Both the position numbers and the translations under genes were made by a program. A stretch of DNA of 64,000 nucleotides from a bacterium (GTDB lineage: Bacteria; CSSED10-310; JAFGSJ01): NCBI GenBank assembly GCA_016934675.1, contig JAFGSJ010000152.1, forward strand, positions 29,199 to 93,198. The letters are read 5' to 3'. The notes beneath the pieces were generated by a model. That model saw nothing but the letters and a program-made list of their open reading frames with translations. It had not been told where the DNA came from and made no database searches. This document shows positions 27,842 to 36,674 of this stretch, piece after piece. Numbering within the stretch: the first letter of the stretch is position 1; each line of letters starts with the position of its first letter.

Positions 27842-27969
27842 TTCTTGTTTGCCCCTGTTTTTATCCGTCGAAACATGCTAGTATCATAAAAGAATGCTCG
27901 CATTTGTCTCTTTGATCGGCCTATGCGCTGAGTGCCGGGGCGGGCTATGTGACAAAGGAAATCAGGATA

Positions 27970-29370
27970 ATGAATAACGCCCAAGCGAGAGAAACCATAC
28001 AAACCTTGCTGAAGGAAGCACAAAACGTGCTCGTCGCCCAACAATATGACCGCCTTGCCTCAATTGTGGATCAGCTCGAAAAGCAGATGGACAGTTTTGA
28101 TCTAGACGGTCGCCCGCTCAGGGCTGACCCGGTCAAAATGTCGCACCTCGAATCGCTCATCAATGCTGCCCGCATTTTAAATTCAACGCTCGATCTCGAA
28201 GAATTGTTGACTCTCTTTATGGACCTGGCCACGCGGGAAATGAAAGCAGACCGCTCGACCCTCTATCTGGTTGATACAAAGAAGCAGGAACTATGGTCAC
28301 TGATTGCTCAAGGCCCGAATATGGTTGAAATAAGGCTCCCGTTCGGACGCGGTATTGCCGGTAAAGTTGCGGTCACGGGTGAGACCATTAACATCAATGA
28401 CCCCTATAATGATCCTCGTTTCTATAAGGAAATAGACCTGAAAATGGGGTATACCACCCGTAACATGCTCAGTATGCCTGTACGTAACAAGGAGGGTGAG
28501 ATTATCGGGGTCATTCAAATCCTGAACAAGCTGGACGGTCCCTTCACTCAAGAAGATGAATTCTTTCTTGAAAACCTTGCCATTCAGACGGCGGTAGCCA
28601 TCGAAAATGCTAAATTACACAAGGAAGCATTGGAACGGAGACGTCTTGAAGCCGAGTTACGCGTGGCTTATCAGATTCAGAAAAACATGTTGCCGCAAGA
28701 GTCTCCGGCGGTAGAAGGGCTTACACTGTGTGGTCTTAATGTTCCCTGTCTCGAGGTGGGAGGGGATTATTTTGATTTTATTCCGCTCGAGGATGGGTTA
28801 GCCATCGCCATCGGGGATGTATCCGGTAAGGGAATACCAGCCGCTCTGATTATGGCTAATTTGCAGGCGGCCCTTCGGGTCTTGGCCCCAACGAGCCGTT
28901 CAACCGCTCACACGGTTTTACGGATGAACACGTTATTGAAGGAAAGTTCCACTCCCAATAAATTCGTGACATTTTTTTACTGTATCTATAATTACAGGGA
29001 CCGGAAACTGACCTTTACCAATGCCGGACACAATCCGCCCATTCTGGTTCGACGCGGCCAGCCCGGTTTTTTGCCCACGAACGAGGGTTTAATCATGGGT
29101 GCGTTTCACGACGCTATCTATCAGGAGAATACGATTGAACTCCATGATGACGATGTCATAGTCTTATATACAGACGGAATCACCGAAGCATGTAACAGAA
29201 GCAAGGAGCATTATGGTGAACATCGTTTGCTCGAACTTATCGAAATGCATTGGAAACAATCAGCTACTGACATTCAACAGGCCATTGTTCAATCTGTCGC
29301 TGATTTCAGTCACAGTACCTCGCCGAATGATGATATGACCCTTATTGTGATGAAGATGCAACGCTCATGA
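27970..29370 (+). CDS. GAF domain-containing PP2C/SpoIIE-type phosphatase (RsbU-like)
   Basis: 466 residues. A short helical N-terminus, a GAF domain (about 60-205) that may bind a small ligand, then a SpoIIE/PP2C domain (about 225-466) with GGDYFDFIPL, AIGDVSGKGIPAAL, FTNAGHNPPIL and LYTDGITEA supplying the metal-binding Asp residues. Such proteins dephosphorylate anti-sigma-factor antagonists in partner-switching stress pathways. No anti-sigma or antagonist gene is adjacent, so the target is elsewhere. The stop overlaps the next gene as ATGA. Confidence 0.9.
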   Translation: MNNAQARETIQTLLKEAQNVLVAQQYDRLASIVDQLEKQMDSFDLDGRPLRADPVKMSHLESLINAARILNSTLDLEELLTLFMDLATREMKADRSTLYLVDTKKQELWSLIAQGPNMVEIRLPFGRGIAGKVAVTGETININDPYNDPRFYKEIDLKMGYTTRNMLSMPVRNKEGEIIGVIQILNKLDGPFTQEDEFFLENLAIQTAVAIENAKLHKEALERRRLEAELRVAYQIQKNMLPQESPAVEGLTLCGLNVPCLEVGGDYFDFIPLEDGLAIAIGDVSGKGIPAALIMANLQAALRVLAPTSRSTAHTVLRMNTLLKESSTPNKFVTFFYCIYNYRDRKLTFTNAGHNPPILVRRGQPGFLPTNEGLIMGAFHDAIYQENTIELHDDDVIVLYTDGITEACNRSKEHYGEHRLLELIEMHWKQSATDIQQAIVQSVADFSHSTSPNDDMTLIVMKMQRS

Positions 29371-30179
29371 CCCAGACTTCCAAGAAAAAGATTCGGATTG
29401 TCCTCGGTTGCGGTAGTTTGATCCTGGTGGTCTTGTTTCTTACGGTTTGTTCGATAGTGGGTGTAAACGTACGGCGGACCAATCTGGGCCAGGAATTTAT
29501 CGAAGATATCATTACCGAACGTTATGACAAGGCTTATCAGTCCCTATCGACCGAGTATCGGCAACGGTTTCTGGACAGTATCGAACTTTTTTCTCTGGCA
29601 GGACGCTTTTTCGAGCACGCCGTTTTTCATGTCGGCGAAGAAGGGATAAATCAGTATCGCTTCCATGCCCAGGGACCCTTTTTCATACAATCATATCCCG
29701 GACAGCGATGCGAGGTTACCCTCCTGATCATTGATAGCAAACAGCCCCGGTCTGAATTATTAAAGACCATGCTCCTGCTTTATCTGGGGATTGACCGGGT
29801 CCGTTCGGAATTGCCTCGGATCGAAATCACCTTACTGTATCAGGGGGAGCGATGGACCATCGATCAATGCCATTATCGAGATATAGTTCTCGATGATCAG
29901 AATACACAGTTCATCATCAGTAACCTGAAGACATTGACTATCGAAGAGCTGCTGAAATATGGCCAGCATTACGACGAGCTTGGTGATCGGGGGCTTGCCA
30001 TTCTTTTTTATCAGGACTGTTACCGTCGATTGACTGAATGGGATGAAAATGCACGGAGCGCCCTTGACCATCTTGCGGATTATTGGCTCGAAACCGGCAA
30101 GAGCGAGGGTCATCTACTCAAGAAAACGCTGAACGACATGTCCCAACGTCTTGAAGCCCGCACTGAAACGGTGCATTGA
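29367..30179 (+). CDS. Single-TM membrane-anchored protein of unknown function
   Basis: 270 residues. A positively charged start (TSKKKIR) and one TM helix (about 10-32) place the rest outside the cytoplasm. Residues 40-165 alternate helix and strand in a way that recalls NTF2/cystatin-like accessory domains (IEDIITERYDKAYQSLS), but this is only an impression. The C-terminal part is helical. Overlap with the phosphatase gene suggests a membrane partner or output of that signalling protein. No family recognised. Confidence 0.7.
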   Translation: MTQTSKKKIRIVLGCGSLILVVLFLTVCSIVGVNVRRTNLGQEFIEDIITERYDKAYQSLSTEYRQRFLDSIELFSLAGRFFEHAVFHVGEEGINQYRFHAQGPFFIQSYPGQRCEVTLLIIDSKQPRSELLKTMLLLYLGIDRVRSELPRIEITLLYQGERWTIDQCHYRDIVLDDQNTQFIISNLKTLTIEELLKYGQHYDELGDRGLAILFYQDCYRRLTEWDENARSALDHLADYWLETGKSEGHLLKKTLNDMSQRLEARTETVH

Positions 30180-30256
30180 GTCCATCCTCTTTCAGCAGAT
30201 CATGCTGCCATAATCACCGAAAACAAGTCCGTGCTCTTGTGTGGGGAGATGAGCGT

Positions 30257-31153
30257 ATGGCTTCACGGAACGAACTCGAGTCCTGGCGAAATCAATTACA
30301 CGGAATTATCATCAAGCAGGGACATACCGAAGATGCCTTGACTTTGTTCAGAACGATAGTCTGTAATTATTTCGGCCAGGAAGGCCGGAATCTGCCCTGG
30401 CGTCAGACCATAGACCCCTATCAGGTTTTTGTTTCTGAAATCATGCTGCAGCAAACACAGGTTGAGCGGGTCATCAGTAAATTCACGCACTTTATCGGTC
30501 TTTTTCCATCATTCGAGGCATTGGCGGCGGCCTCACTACCCAAGGTACTCGAGGCCTGGCAAGGTCTCGGTTATAACCGTCGGGCCCTGAATATGAAAAA
30601 ATGTGCCGAAAGAATCGTTAACAATCTGGCTGGGATCCTGCCCCATTCTCCGGCCCTCTTACAGGACCTTCCCGGTATCGGTCGGGCGACTGCCGCCTCC
30701 ATCGCCGTATTTGGTTATAATCGTCCCGAAATATTCATAGAGATTAACATCCGATGTGTATTCCTGTTTTTCTTTTTTTATGAGAAACAGCGGGTACATG
30801 ACCAGGAAATAGTGCCTTTGGTCCAGGCCACGCTGGACCAGGACAACCCATGCCGGTGGTATTCTGCCCTGATGGACCTGGGCACGAATCTTAGAAAGCA
30901 TTTTCCGGACATCAGGCGGCAAAGCGTTCATTATCATAGACAGCCCCCCTTTCAGGGATCAGACCGTCAGGTCCGGAGCAAAATCCTGCGTTTACTCTTA
31001 CAGCACGGAACACTGCATTTTTCTGAAATACAGACTCATCTTCCCATCGACCCGACCAGACTTACCCGGATATTAAAGAATTTACAAAAAGAGGGATTTA
31101 TCCTATCACGTAGAGGGAAATATACTGTATCGCCAGAGGTCAAGGAGCACTGA
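30257..31153 (+). CDS. MutY-like A/G-specific adenine glycosylase (Fe-S-less branch)
   Basis: 298 residues. HhH-GPD DNA glycosylase fold: NLPWRQTIDPYQVFVSEIMLQQTQV carries the MutY Glu, and LQDLPGIGRATAASIAVF is the helix-hairpin-helix. The position of the catalytic Asp (usually D.N..R) reads IEINIR, with Glu instead. The four-Cys Fe-S loop and the NUDIX-like C-terminal domain of classical MutY are absent; a winged-helix-like C-terminus (about 225-295) replaces them. I recall this as a consistent subfamily rather than a decayed gene. ATG 30257 is preceded by GGGGAG; the track TTG start is rejected. Confidence 0.82.
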   Translation: MASRNELESWRNQLHGIIIKQGHTEDALTLFRTIVCNYFGQEGRNLPWRQTIDPYQVFVSEIMLQQTQVERVISKFTHFIGLFPSFEALAAASLPKVLEAWQGLGYNRRALNMKKCAERIVNNLAGILPHSPALLQDLPGIGRATAASIAVFGYNRPEIFIEINIRCVFLFFFFYEKQRVHDQEIVPLVQATLDQDNPCRWYSALMDLGTNLRKHFPDIRRQSVHYHRQPPFQGSDRQVRSKILRLLLQHGTLHFSEIQTHLPIDPTRLTRILKNLQKEGFILSRRGKYTVSPEVKEH

Positions 31154-31154
31154 T

Positions 31155-31188
31155 AAAGCCGCCGGGGTCAGGACCCCGGTCAGGCTTT
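31155..31188. terminator. Strong hairpin, possible terminator
   Basis: An outer stem AAAGCC/GGCTTT encloses a 7-bp stem CCGGGGT/ACCCCGG with a 4-nt loop, just after the MutY-like stop. There is no real T-run, so it could instead protect the downstream aconitase message. Confidence 0.45.
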
Positions 31189-31224
31189 AAAAAAGAGCGA
31201 ATATCGCCACAAAGGAGCACAAAA

Positions 31225-33210
31225 ATGGCCCAAAATATCATTGAAAAAATTGTTCAGAAATATACGGTCGGGCTTCCAGCCAAGACCCGGATCAGAAGCG
31301 GTGATTTCGTACTGATTAAACCTGAGCACGTCATGACTCACGACAATACCGGTGCGGTCATGAAAAAATTTGTAGCAATTGGAGCTGAAAAGATCATTAA
31401 TCCCAGACAGATTGTCTTTGCACTGGATCACAACGTTCAAGATACGAGCGAAGCCAATCTCGAGAAATATGCCGCGATTCAGGCTTTCGCGGAAACGCAC
31501 GGTCTTGATTTTTATCCGGCTGGCTGTGGAATTGGTCATCAGATCATGTGCGAAGAAGGCTATGCCTGGCCCGGCACTATGGTCGTGGCTTCGGATAGTC
31601 ACTCGAACATGTATGGCGGGCTGGGTTGCTTGGGAACGCCCGTAGTCCGAACCGATGCCGCGGCCCTATGGGCTACCGGTCAGACCTGGTGGCAGGTGCC
31701 TCCCGTAGCACGGATTGAATTGACCGGTTCACTGAGACCCGGCACCACCGGCAAGGACGTCATTATCACCCTGTGCGGCTTCTTTCACCAGGATGAGGTC
31801 CTCAATCATGCCCTCGAATTTTGGGGCGAGGGCGTCGCTCACTTATCGATCGAGCAGCGTCTGACTATCGCCAATATGACCACCGAGTGGGGGGCCCTGG
31901 CCGGGGTCTTTCCCGTTGACCAGGCCACACTGCATTGGTTGAAACAGAGAGTGGCCGCCGTAAAGAAAAGAGGACCCCTGGGGGTTGCTTCTGATAAAGA
32001 AGGTCGCGGCCATCACCCCAGACTCAATAAGACCCGTCTGGACCAACTCAACAAAACCATACTCAATGCTGATCCTGATGCCCAATATGCCCGGACGTTG
32101 ACATTGGACCTCGGTTCGGTCAACCCGGCTGTTTCCGGACCGAACCAGGTCAAAACCTGGCACTCGGCCCGCACACTTGAACAACAAGATATCAAAATCC
32201 ACAAAGCCTACCTGCTCTCGTGTGTCAATGCCAGGCTCGAGGATTTTGCCGAGGCGGCCCGCATTGTCAGGGGCAAAAAAGTGGCCAGTCATGTCTCTTT
32301 TTATATTGCCGCAGCCTCTCGGGACATTCAGAGGGAAAGCGAAGAACGGGGCGATTGGCAAGCCCTGCTCGAAGCCGGGGCCATTCAGCTTCCCGCGGGT
32401 TGCGGACCCTGCATCGGTCTGGGGGCGGGACTCCTGGCAGACGGTGAGGTCGGCATCTCAGCCACCAATCGAAACTTCAAGGGACGGATGGGCTCTCGCA
32501 ATGCGGAAGCATACCTCGCTTCTCCGGCAATAGTCGCCGCCTCAGCCCTCGCGGGCAAAATAGTCGATCCGTTTGGATTGTGCGGTGCCGAGATCAAGGG
32601 CACGCACACCGATCATCACCTCAAACCCGGTTCCGAACAGATCGTCCCCATTTTACCGGGTTTCCCGGCCCGGATCGAAGGGACCTTGGTCTATTGTCAT
32701 CAGGACAATCTCAATACCGATGGCATCTTTCCCGGTAAATATACCTATAAGGATGACTTCACGCCAGAACAGCAAGCCCAGGTCGTCATGGAAAACTATG
32801 ACCCCGAATTTCGTAGCCTGATCAGTCGGGGAGATATCCTGGTCGGAGGTTATAACTTCGGAACAGGCAGCTCACGCGAACAAGCGGCTACCGCCCTTAA
32901 ATATAGCGGTATTGCCCTGGTCCTGGCCGGTTCCTTCAGCGAAACATACAAAAGGAATGCGATCAATAACGGCTTCCTGGTTATCGAAGTGCCAGCCCTG
33001 ATCGACGCTCTCAAAGCTGAATATGGTACCAATAAACTGACAGTCAGGACCGATAATAAGGTGATTATCGATTTCGCCAGATCACGGATTAAAGCTCTCT
33101 CACATGAGTACGACATCAGTCCGATCGGGACTGCTGTTCAGGAATTGATCATCTGCGGCGGGCTTGAAAACTGGGTCCAACAACAATTGAACAAAGCGGA
33201 AAAACCATAA
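31225..33210 (+). CDS. Aconitase superfamily protein, homoaconitase (Lys4)-like
   Basis: 661 residues, with the three-domain aconitase core (to about 465) and a C-terminal swivel domain (about 480-650) in one chain. The 4Fe-4S cysteines are in LLSCVNARLEDF and AGCGPCIGLGAG. The sequence follows fungal mitochondrial Lys4 very closely in order and wording (IEKIVQKY, SGDFVLIKPEHVMTHDN, WATGQTWWQVPPVA, ISATNRNFKGRMGS, NINTDGIFPGKYTY-like block). Lys4 interconverts homocitrate/homoisocitrate in alpha-aminoadipate lysine synthesis. No other lysine or TCA gene lies nearby, so a plain aconitase role is possible. GGAG precedes the ATG. Confidence 0.85.
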   Translation: MAQNIIEKIVQKYTVGLPAKTRIRSGDFVLIKPEHVMTHDNTGAVMKKFVAIGAEKIINPRQIVFALDHNVQDTSEANLEKYAAIQAFAETHGLDFYPAGCGIGHQIMCEEGYAWPGTMVVASDSHSNMYGGLGCLGTPVVRTDAAALWATGQTWWQVPPVARIELTGSLRPGTTGKDVIITLCGFFHQDEVLNHALEFWGEGVAHLSIEQRLTIANMTTEWGALAGVFPVDQATLHWLKQRVAAVKKRGPLGVASDKEGRGHHPRLNKTRLDQLNKTILNADPDAQYARTLTLDLGSVNPAVSGPNQVKTWHSARTLEQQDIKIHKAYLLSCVNARLEDFAEAARIVRGKKVASHVSFYIAAASRDIQRESEERGDWQALLEAGAIQLPAGCGPCIGLGAGLLADGEVGISATNRNFKGRMGSRNAEAYLASPAIVAASALAGKIVDPFGLCGAEIKGTHTDHHLKPGSEQIVPILPGFPARIEGTLVYCHQDNLNTDGIFPGKYTYKDDFTPEQQAQVVMENYDPEFRSLISRGDILVGGYNFGTGSSREQAATALKYSGIALVLAGSFSETYKRNAINNGFLVIEVPALIDALKAEYGTNKLTVRTDNKVIIDFARSRIKALSHEYDISPIGTAVQELIICGGLENWVQQQLNKAEKP

Positions 33211-33242
33211 AAAAAAGGGGAAGGAATACCCTTCCCCCTTTA
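33211..33242. terminator. Bidirectional terminator between homoaconitase and HU genes
   Basis: A-rich tract, 8-bp stem GGGGAAGG/CCTTCCCC, 5-nt loop, then a T-run, so it can work in both directions. It lies exactly between the two convergent genes. Confidence 0.85.
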
Positions 33243-33254
33243 CAGCCTAAATAA

Positions 33255-33527
33255 TTATTTCACAGAATCTTTCAAGGCTTTGCCGGCTGAAAACTTTGGA
33301 ACCTTGGTCGCCGGAATTCTGATCTTTTTGCCGGTCCGGGGATTTCTACCATCGCGGGCCTTCCTCTGAACAACGGAAAAACTACCAAAACCAACGAAGG
33401 TAACCTTGTCACCCTTCTTCAGGGCCTTGGTGATGCCAGTAAGCATTGCCTTCAAAGCAGCATCGGCCTGCTTCTTGGTGACACCAGCGTGATCAGCAAT
33501 AACTTTGATAAGATCTTCTCTCTTCAT
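33255..33527 (-). CDS. hup: HU family DNA-binding protein
   Basis: 90 residues, the canonical HU length. It begins MKREDLIKVIADHAG and carries the beta-arm signature FGSFSVVQRKARDGRNPRTG. HU bends and compacts DNA as a dimer. An ideal AAGGAGG precedes the ATG. It is downstream of, and probably cotranscribed with, an IHF-like paralogue, so a heterodimer is possible. Confidence 0.96.
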   Translation of the reverse strand: MKREDLIKVIADHAGVTKKQADAALKAMLTGITKALKKGDKVTFVGFGSFSVVQRKARDGRNPRTGKKIRIPATKVPKFSAGKALKDSVK

Positions 33528-33552
33528 GTTTTACCTCCTTCATGAAGATGTG

Positions 33553-33831
33553 TTAAGTAAGGACGGATGTCCTTAATGGTTTGCCCGGGCGAAACTTAAT
33601 GGTCTTGCCTTCCTTGATAGCTGCATCTTCGCCCGTTTTGGGATTCCTACCCATGCGTGGTTTGCGATTCTGAACATAAAACTTACCAAAACTGCTTATC
33701 TTGATCTCCTCCCCATCACGAAGCGTCTGCTTCAAAATATCAAGAAATTTGTTCATTATATCCGAAGCTTGTTTCTTTGATAATGAATCTGTCGTTTCAC
33801 GTATACGATCGATTATTTGTTCCTTGGTCAT
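33553..33831 (-). CDS. HU/IHF family DNA-binding protein (IHF-like)
   Basis: 92 residues. MTKEQIIDRIRETTDSLSKKQ and the arm FGKFYVQNRKPRMGRNPKTG mark an HU/IHF protein; the wording FYV.NR..R.GRNPKTGE is nearer IHF-alpha. The track's GTG start (33849) is also preceded by a good purine-rich site, so 98 residues is possible; ATG 33831 matches family N-termini. It is the first gene after a strong promoter and is followed 25 bp later by hup. Confidence 0.92.
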   Translation of the reverse strand: MTKEQIIDRIRETTDSLSKKQASDIMNKFLDILKQTLRDGEEIKISSFGKFYVQNRKPRMGRNPKTGEDAAIKEGKTIKFRPGKPLRTSVLT

Positions 33832-33903
33832 GTTATTACTACCCCCCACGGCTCCCCCTTGCTAAAATCAGCAGTTACTAACCATTCCCGTTGAATTTAT
33901 GTC

Positions 33904-33931
33904 ATTATAAACGCGGTCAATATTTTGTCAA
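33904..33931 (-). promoter_or_regulatory. Strong promoter of the IHF-like/HU genes
   Basis: On the minus strand perfect TTGACA and TATAAT hexamers are separated by 16 bp, about 75 bp before the IHF-like start. Confidence 0.8.
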
Positions 33932-34234
33932 GTGAAAAAAGCCCGGATAACACGCTTTTTTTTTCCAAAACCCTGATTATTAGACAGTTGACAGAGTAAC
34001 AGACCTGCCAAGAAGCCGTTATCGGCACCGATGACCACCCATATAAACTCCTTATATTACAACGAGTTACACGACATCGGCCTCTGCGGGCCGATCAACA
34101 GTGCCTTGATTATTCTATGAGTAAAAAAAAAAGATGGAACCGATAAACTTTTTTTGGGAAAGGCTTGATAACATGGGTAATTTTGGGTCTGGTCGCTTTC
34201 CGGGGGGGGGAGAGAACTTTTTTTCCATTTGTGG
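33932..34234. other. Intergenic stretch without a supported gene
   Basis: Between the divergent IHF-like and peptidase genes. It contains homopolymer runs (A, T and a run of nine or more G near 34200) and one 62-residue minus ORF of poor quality. I see no RNA gene or conserved protein. Confidence 0.5.
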
Positions 34235-34265
34235 TTGAGTTGCATTTGTTCAGATAAAAGATAAT
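34235..34265 (+). promoter_or_regulatory. Possible promoter giving a near-leaderless peptidase mRNA
   Basis: TTGAGT, a 19-bp spacer and GATAAT end only 11 bp before the ATG of the next gene, which has no ribosome-binding sequence. The transcript would start about five bases before the ATG. Confidence 0.3.
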
Positions 34266-34276
34266 TATTATATATT

Positions 34277-36187
34277 ATGAAACGATCAGATCACGAACAG
34301 TTGCTGTGGCGTTTAATTTCAGAACAAAGGCTCTTCGATCGACTCGAAGAAGTCTGTCGATATGATCGGATCAAGGGTTCCTCGGGACTTAATGAAGTCG
34401 CGCAAAGATTGGCAGACCATTTCCGTTCAATACCGTCAGCCCGGGTAAGAATGTCCTGGTATGAATCGGATGGCAGAACGAGTTATGGAACTTGGCGAGC
34501 TCCCCGGTCATGGTCCGTGCGTCATTGTGATGTTTCATTACATACCGACTCGGGCGAAACGCTCACGCTGGTAGATCCTTCCAGTACAAGTTTTGGGCTG
34601 TATAATTATTCCGGTGCTTTGAGTCAATCAGAACAATTGAGACTATGCCTTGCGGAACAAGAGCAAGCCCATGGGGATCATTCGATGCGGGCCCCCGCGA
34701 ATACCGTGGTGTTCAGGCAAGATTCTGACGAGATGACCGTGCGACAATTACTACTGAGTAAGCATTACCGTGGTATCCTCACCGCACCGAAAGCCGATTA
34801 CTACCGGAACGATGCCATCATGATGCAGGCCCGGCATTGGCACAGAATTCCACAATCTGGCTCTGAAACATATGCGGACCCGGACCACATTCCCTTTGGC
34901 ATCTCCCTGACCCCTAAACAGGGGGAGCAAGTCCGGGAACTCCTGAAAAAGCAGCATTACGGCGAAGTAACCATACGGGGCCAGATTGAGGCTGAATTTC
35001 AATCCGGACCATTTCCCGTTCTCGAGGTCATACTGCCCGGAGACCAGCCCGCCCCTGAATATATTGTCCTGACCGCTCATCTCTGTCATCCGCGTCCATC
35101 GGCCCACGATAACGCATCCGGCGTCGTTACCCTTGTTGAGATTGCCCATGTTTTCAATAGTCTCCATGAACAGGGATTGGCCTTTCATAATCGGAGAGGA
35201 CTGGTCCTGCTCTTTGTCCCTGAAATTTTAGGCACCATGGCCTGGACTCTCGAGCGAATGCCAACATTCCCCGGCCGGATATTGTTCGGTATCAATATCG
35301 ATATGATCGGTAGTAATCCTTCTGAATCCGGAGCACAACTCTATCTGGGCAGGCCGGCCAGTATTCACCGAACCATTGCACCCTGGATTCTGGTCCATTT
35401 TCTGGAACAGCTCAATCATATTGACTTTCTCGAACATCCCCACCAGAACCAGACCATACCGGACTTCAATCTGGCCCCTTTTTCTATCGGTTCCGACCAC
35501 CATGTCCTCAATTTCCCCGATTGTGCCATCCCGAGTGTTTCGCTGGGAAGCTGGCCAGATCGCTTTTACCATACAGATAATGATACGATTGAACATTTAA
35601 GCCCACACCTGCTTCACAAAATCATCTGGGCCCTGTGCATGTCTCTGCGGGTAATGCTCGAAGATGATAGACACTCCGCCCTGAACATTATCAAACACAG
35701 GCTCGATACCTTTCAAAATCTGTCCTCAGATTCCCCCCAGACAATACAAAACATTCAATGGTTTCTCAGGGATTTCGGCCATCACACCGATATGTTCCGA
35801 TCACTGAATACCAACGATATTCCCGGTTTCATCCAATTCCGCACCAGCTACGATCAACACTCGCCATCCAATATCTCGACCAAATTCGCCGGGTCTGATG
35901 AAATCCTGTCCCTCATACCCCGTCGTCTCTATCAGGGACCGCTTGCCCGCATGGTCCTGTTTGAGCAAACACCCCAACACGATATCTCAACCATTGCTCG
36001 CCTTTTTCAAAACAGACATTTCCGGGCAATGTCGCAACTGGCTGAAGCCGAAATGCTTATCGATGGCTATAATACAATCAACACCATCCTGGCTACACTC
36101 CACCATAACCAGATCAACCTCTCCCCCCAACTGCTCCTGGATACACTGAACACCTATGCCCAATGCGGCTTCATCGAATTCAAATGA
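34277..36187 (+). CDS. M28-like zinc aminopeptidase family protein (DUF4910-type)
   Basis: 636 residues. A long N-terminal region (about 1-250) is followed by a co-catalytic metallopeptidase core. Expected zinc ligands are visible: His in LTAHLCHP, Asp in SAHDNASG, Glu in FVPEILGT, Asp in GINIDMIG and His in FYHTDND. The layout matches the DUF4910/aminopeptidase-like group within the M28 fold. A helical C-terminus (about 470-636) is unassigned. No signal peptide is seen, so it is probably cytoplasmic. It is monocistronic, with no clear ribosome site before the ATG. Confidence 0.82.
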   Translation: MKRSDHEQLLWRLISEQRLFDRLEEVCRYDRIKGSSGLNEVAQRLADHFRSIPSARVRMSWYESDGRTSYGTWRAPRSWSVRHCDVSLHTDSGETLTLVDPSSTSFGLYNYSGALSQSEQLRLCLAEQEQAHGDHSMRAPANTVVFRQDSDEMTVRQLLLSKHYRGILTAPKADYYRNDAIMMQARHWHRIPQSGSETYADPDHIPFGISLTPKQGEQVRELLKKQHYGEVTIRGQIEAEFQSGPFPVLEVILPGDQPAPEYIVLTAHLCHPRPSAHDNASGVVTLVEIAHVFNSLHEQGLAFHNRRGLVLLFVPEILGTMAWTLERMPTFPGRILFGINIDMIGSNPSESGAQLYLGRPASIHRTIAPWILVHFLEQLNHIDFLEHPHQNQTIPDFNLAPFSIGSDHHVLNFPDCAIPSVSLGSWPDRFYHTDNDTIEHLSPHLLHKIIWALCMSLRVMLEDDRHSALNIIKHRLDTFQNLSSDSPQTIQNIQWFLRDFGHHTDMFRSLNTNDIPGFIQFRTSYDQHSPSNISTKFAGSDEILSLIPRRLYQGPLARMVLFEQTPQHDISTIARLFQNRHFRAMSQLAEAEMLIDGYNTINTILATLHHNQINLSPQLLLDTLNTYAQCGFIEFK

Positions 36188-36262
36188 CTTCTTTTCACCC
36201 GAATGCAGACTGGCCCGGTTGCCCATGTAGCCGCGACCATCATCTCGGTTTTCCCCGAACCA

Positions 36263-36301
36263 TTGACCTTGGTAATACTTTGTAATAATAATGAGGGTAA
36301 T
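36263..36301 (+). promoter_or_regulatory. Promoter and possible operator of the zinc-uptake operon
   Basis: TTGACC, a 17-bp spacer and TAATAA form a good promoter. Three copies of GTAAT lie in and just after it (36272, 36282, 36297), which could be the binding site for the ribbon-helix-helix protein encoded next. Confidence 0.5.
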
Positions 36302-36366
36302 GGGCAAATGATGGGAGCGGATAGGCCGGCTCGGGCGAACGACATTTTTCATCTATGGAGATTCAA

Positions 36367-36657
36367 ATGGGACACTCTAAAAAACAGGAAATAATGACCT
36401 TCAAAGTTGATAATGCCCTATCCGAAATCTTGCGGAACATGCCGAATCGTTCTGATTTCATCCGCAATGCGATTCTTTCTGCCTTGGAAAACATCTGTCC
36501 ACTTTGTCAGGGTACAGGCATATTAACGTTGCAGCAGCGGAAGCATTACGATGATTTCATCCAGGACCACACAATCGAGGAGTGTACTCATTGTCATGCT
36601 CACCATTTCGTTTGTCAATCCCGGATCGAGGGAAGCAGTCTGCATTACAAATCGTGA
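36367..36657 (+). CDS. Ribbon-helix-helix protein with CxxC metal-binding cluster, candidate zinc regulator
   Basis: 96 residues. The N-terminal part (MTFKVDNALSEILRNMPNRS) has the strand-helix-helix look of an RHH/CopG DNA-binding domain. The C-terminal half holds CPLC, then CTHCHAHHFVC: five Cys and several His residues that could bind zinc. GGAG lies six nt before ATG 36367. It is the first gene before znuA-znuC-znuB with a 17-bp gap, which makes a zinc-sensing autoregulator of the operon the natural guess. That is inference from context; I know no characterised member. Confidence 0.72.
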   Translation: MGHSKKQEIMTFKVDNALSEILRNMPNRSDFIRNAILSALENICPLCQGTGILTLQQRKHYDDFIQDHTIEECTHCHAHHFVCQSRIEGSSLHYKS

Positions 36658-36674
36658 AGATAGGGAAGGTATCG

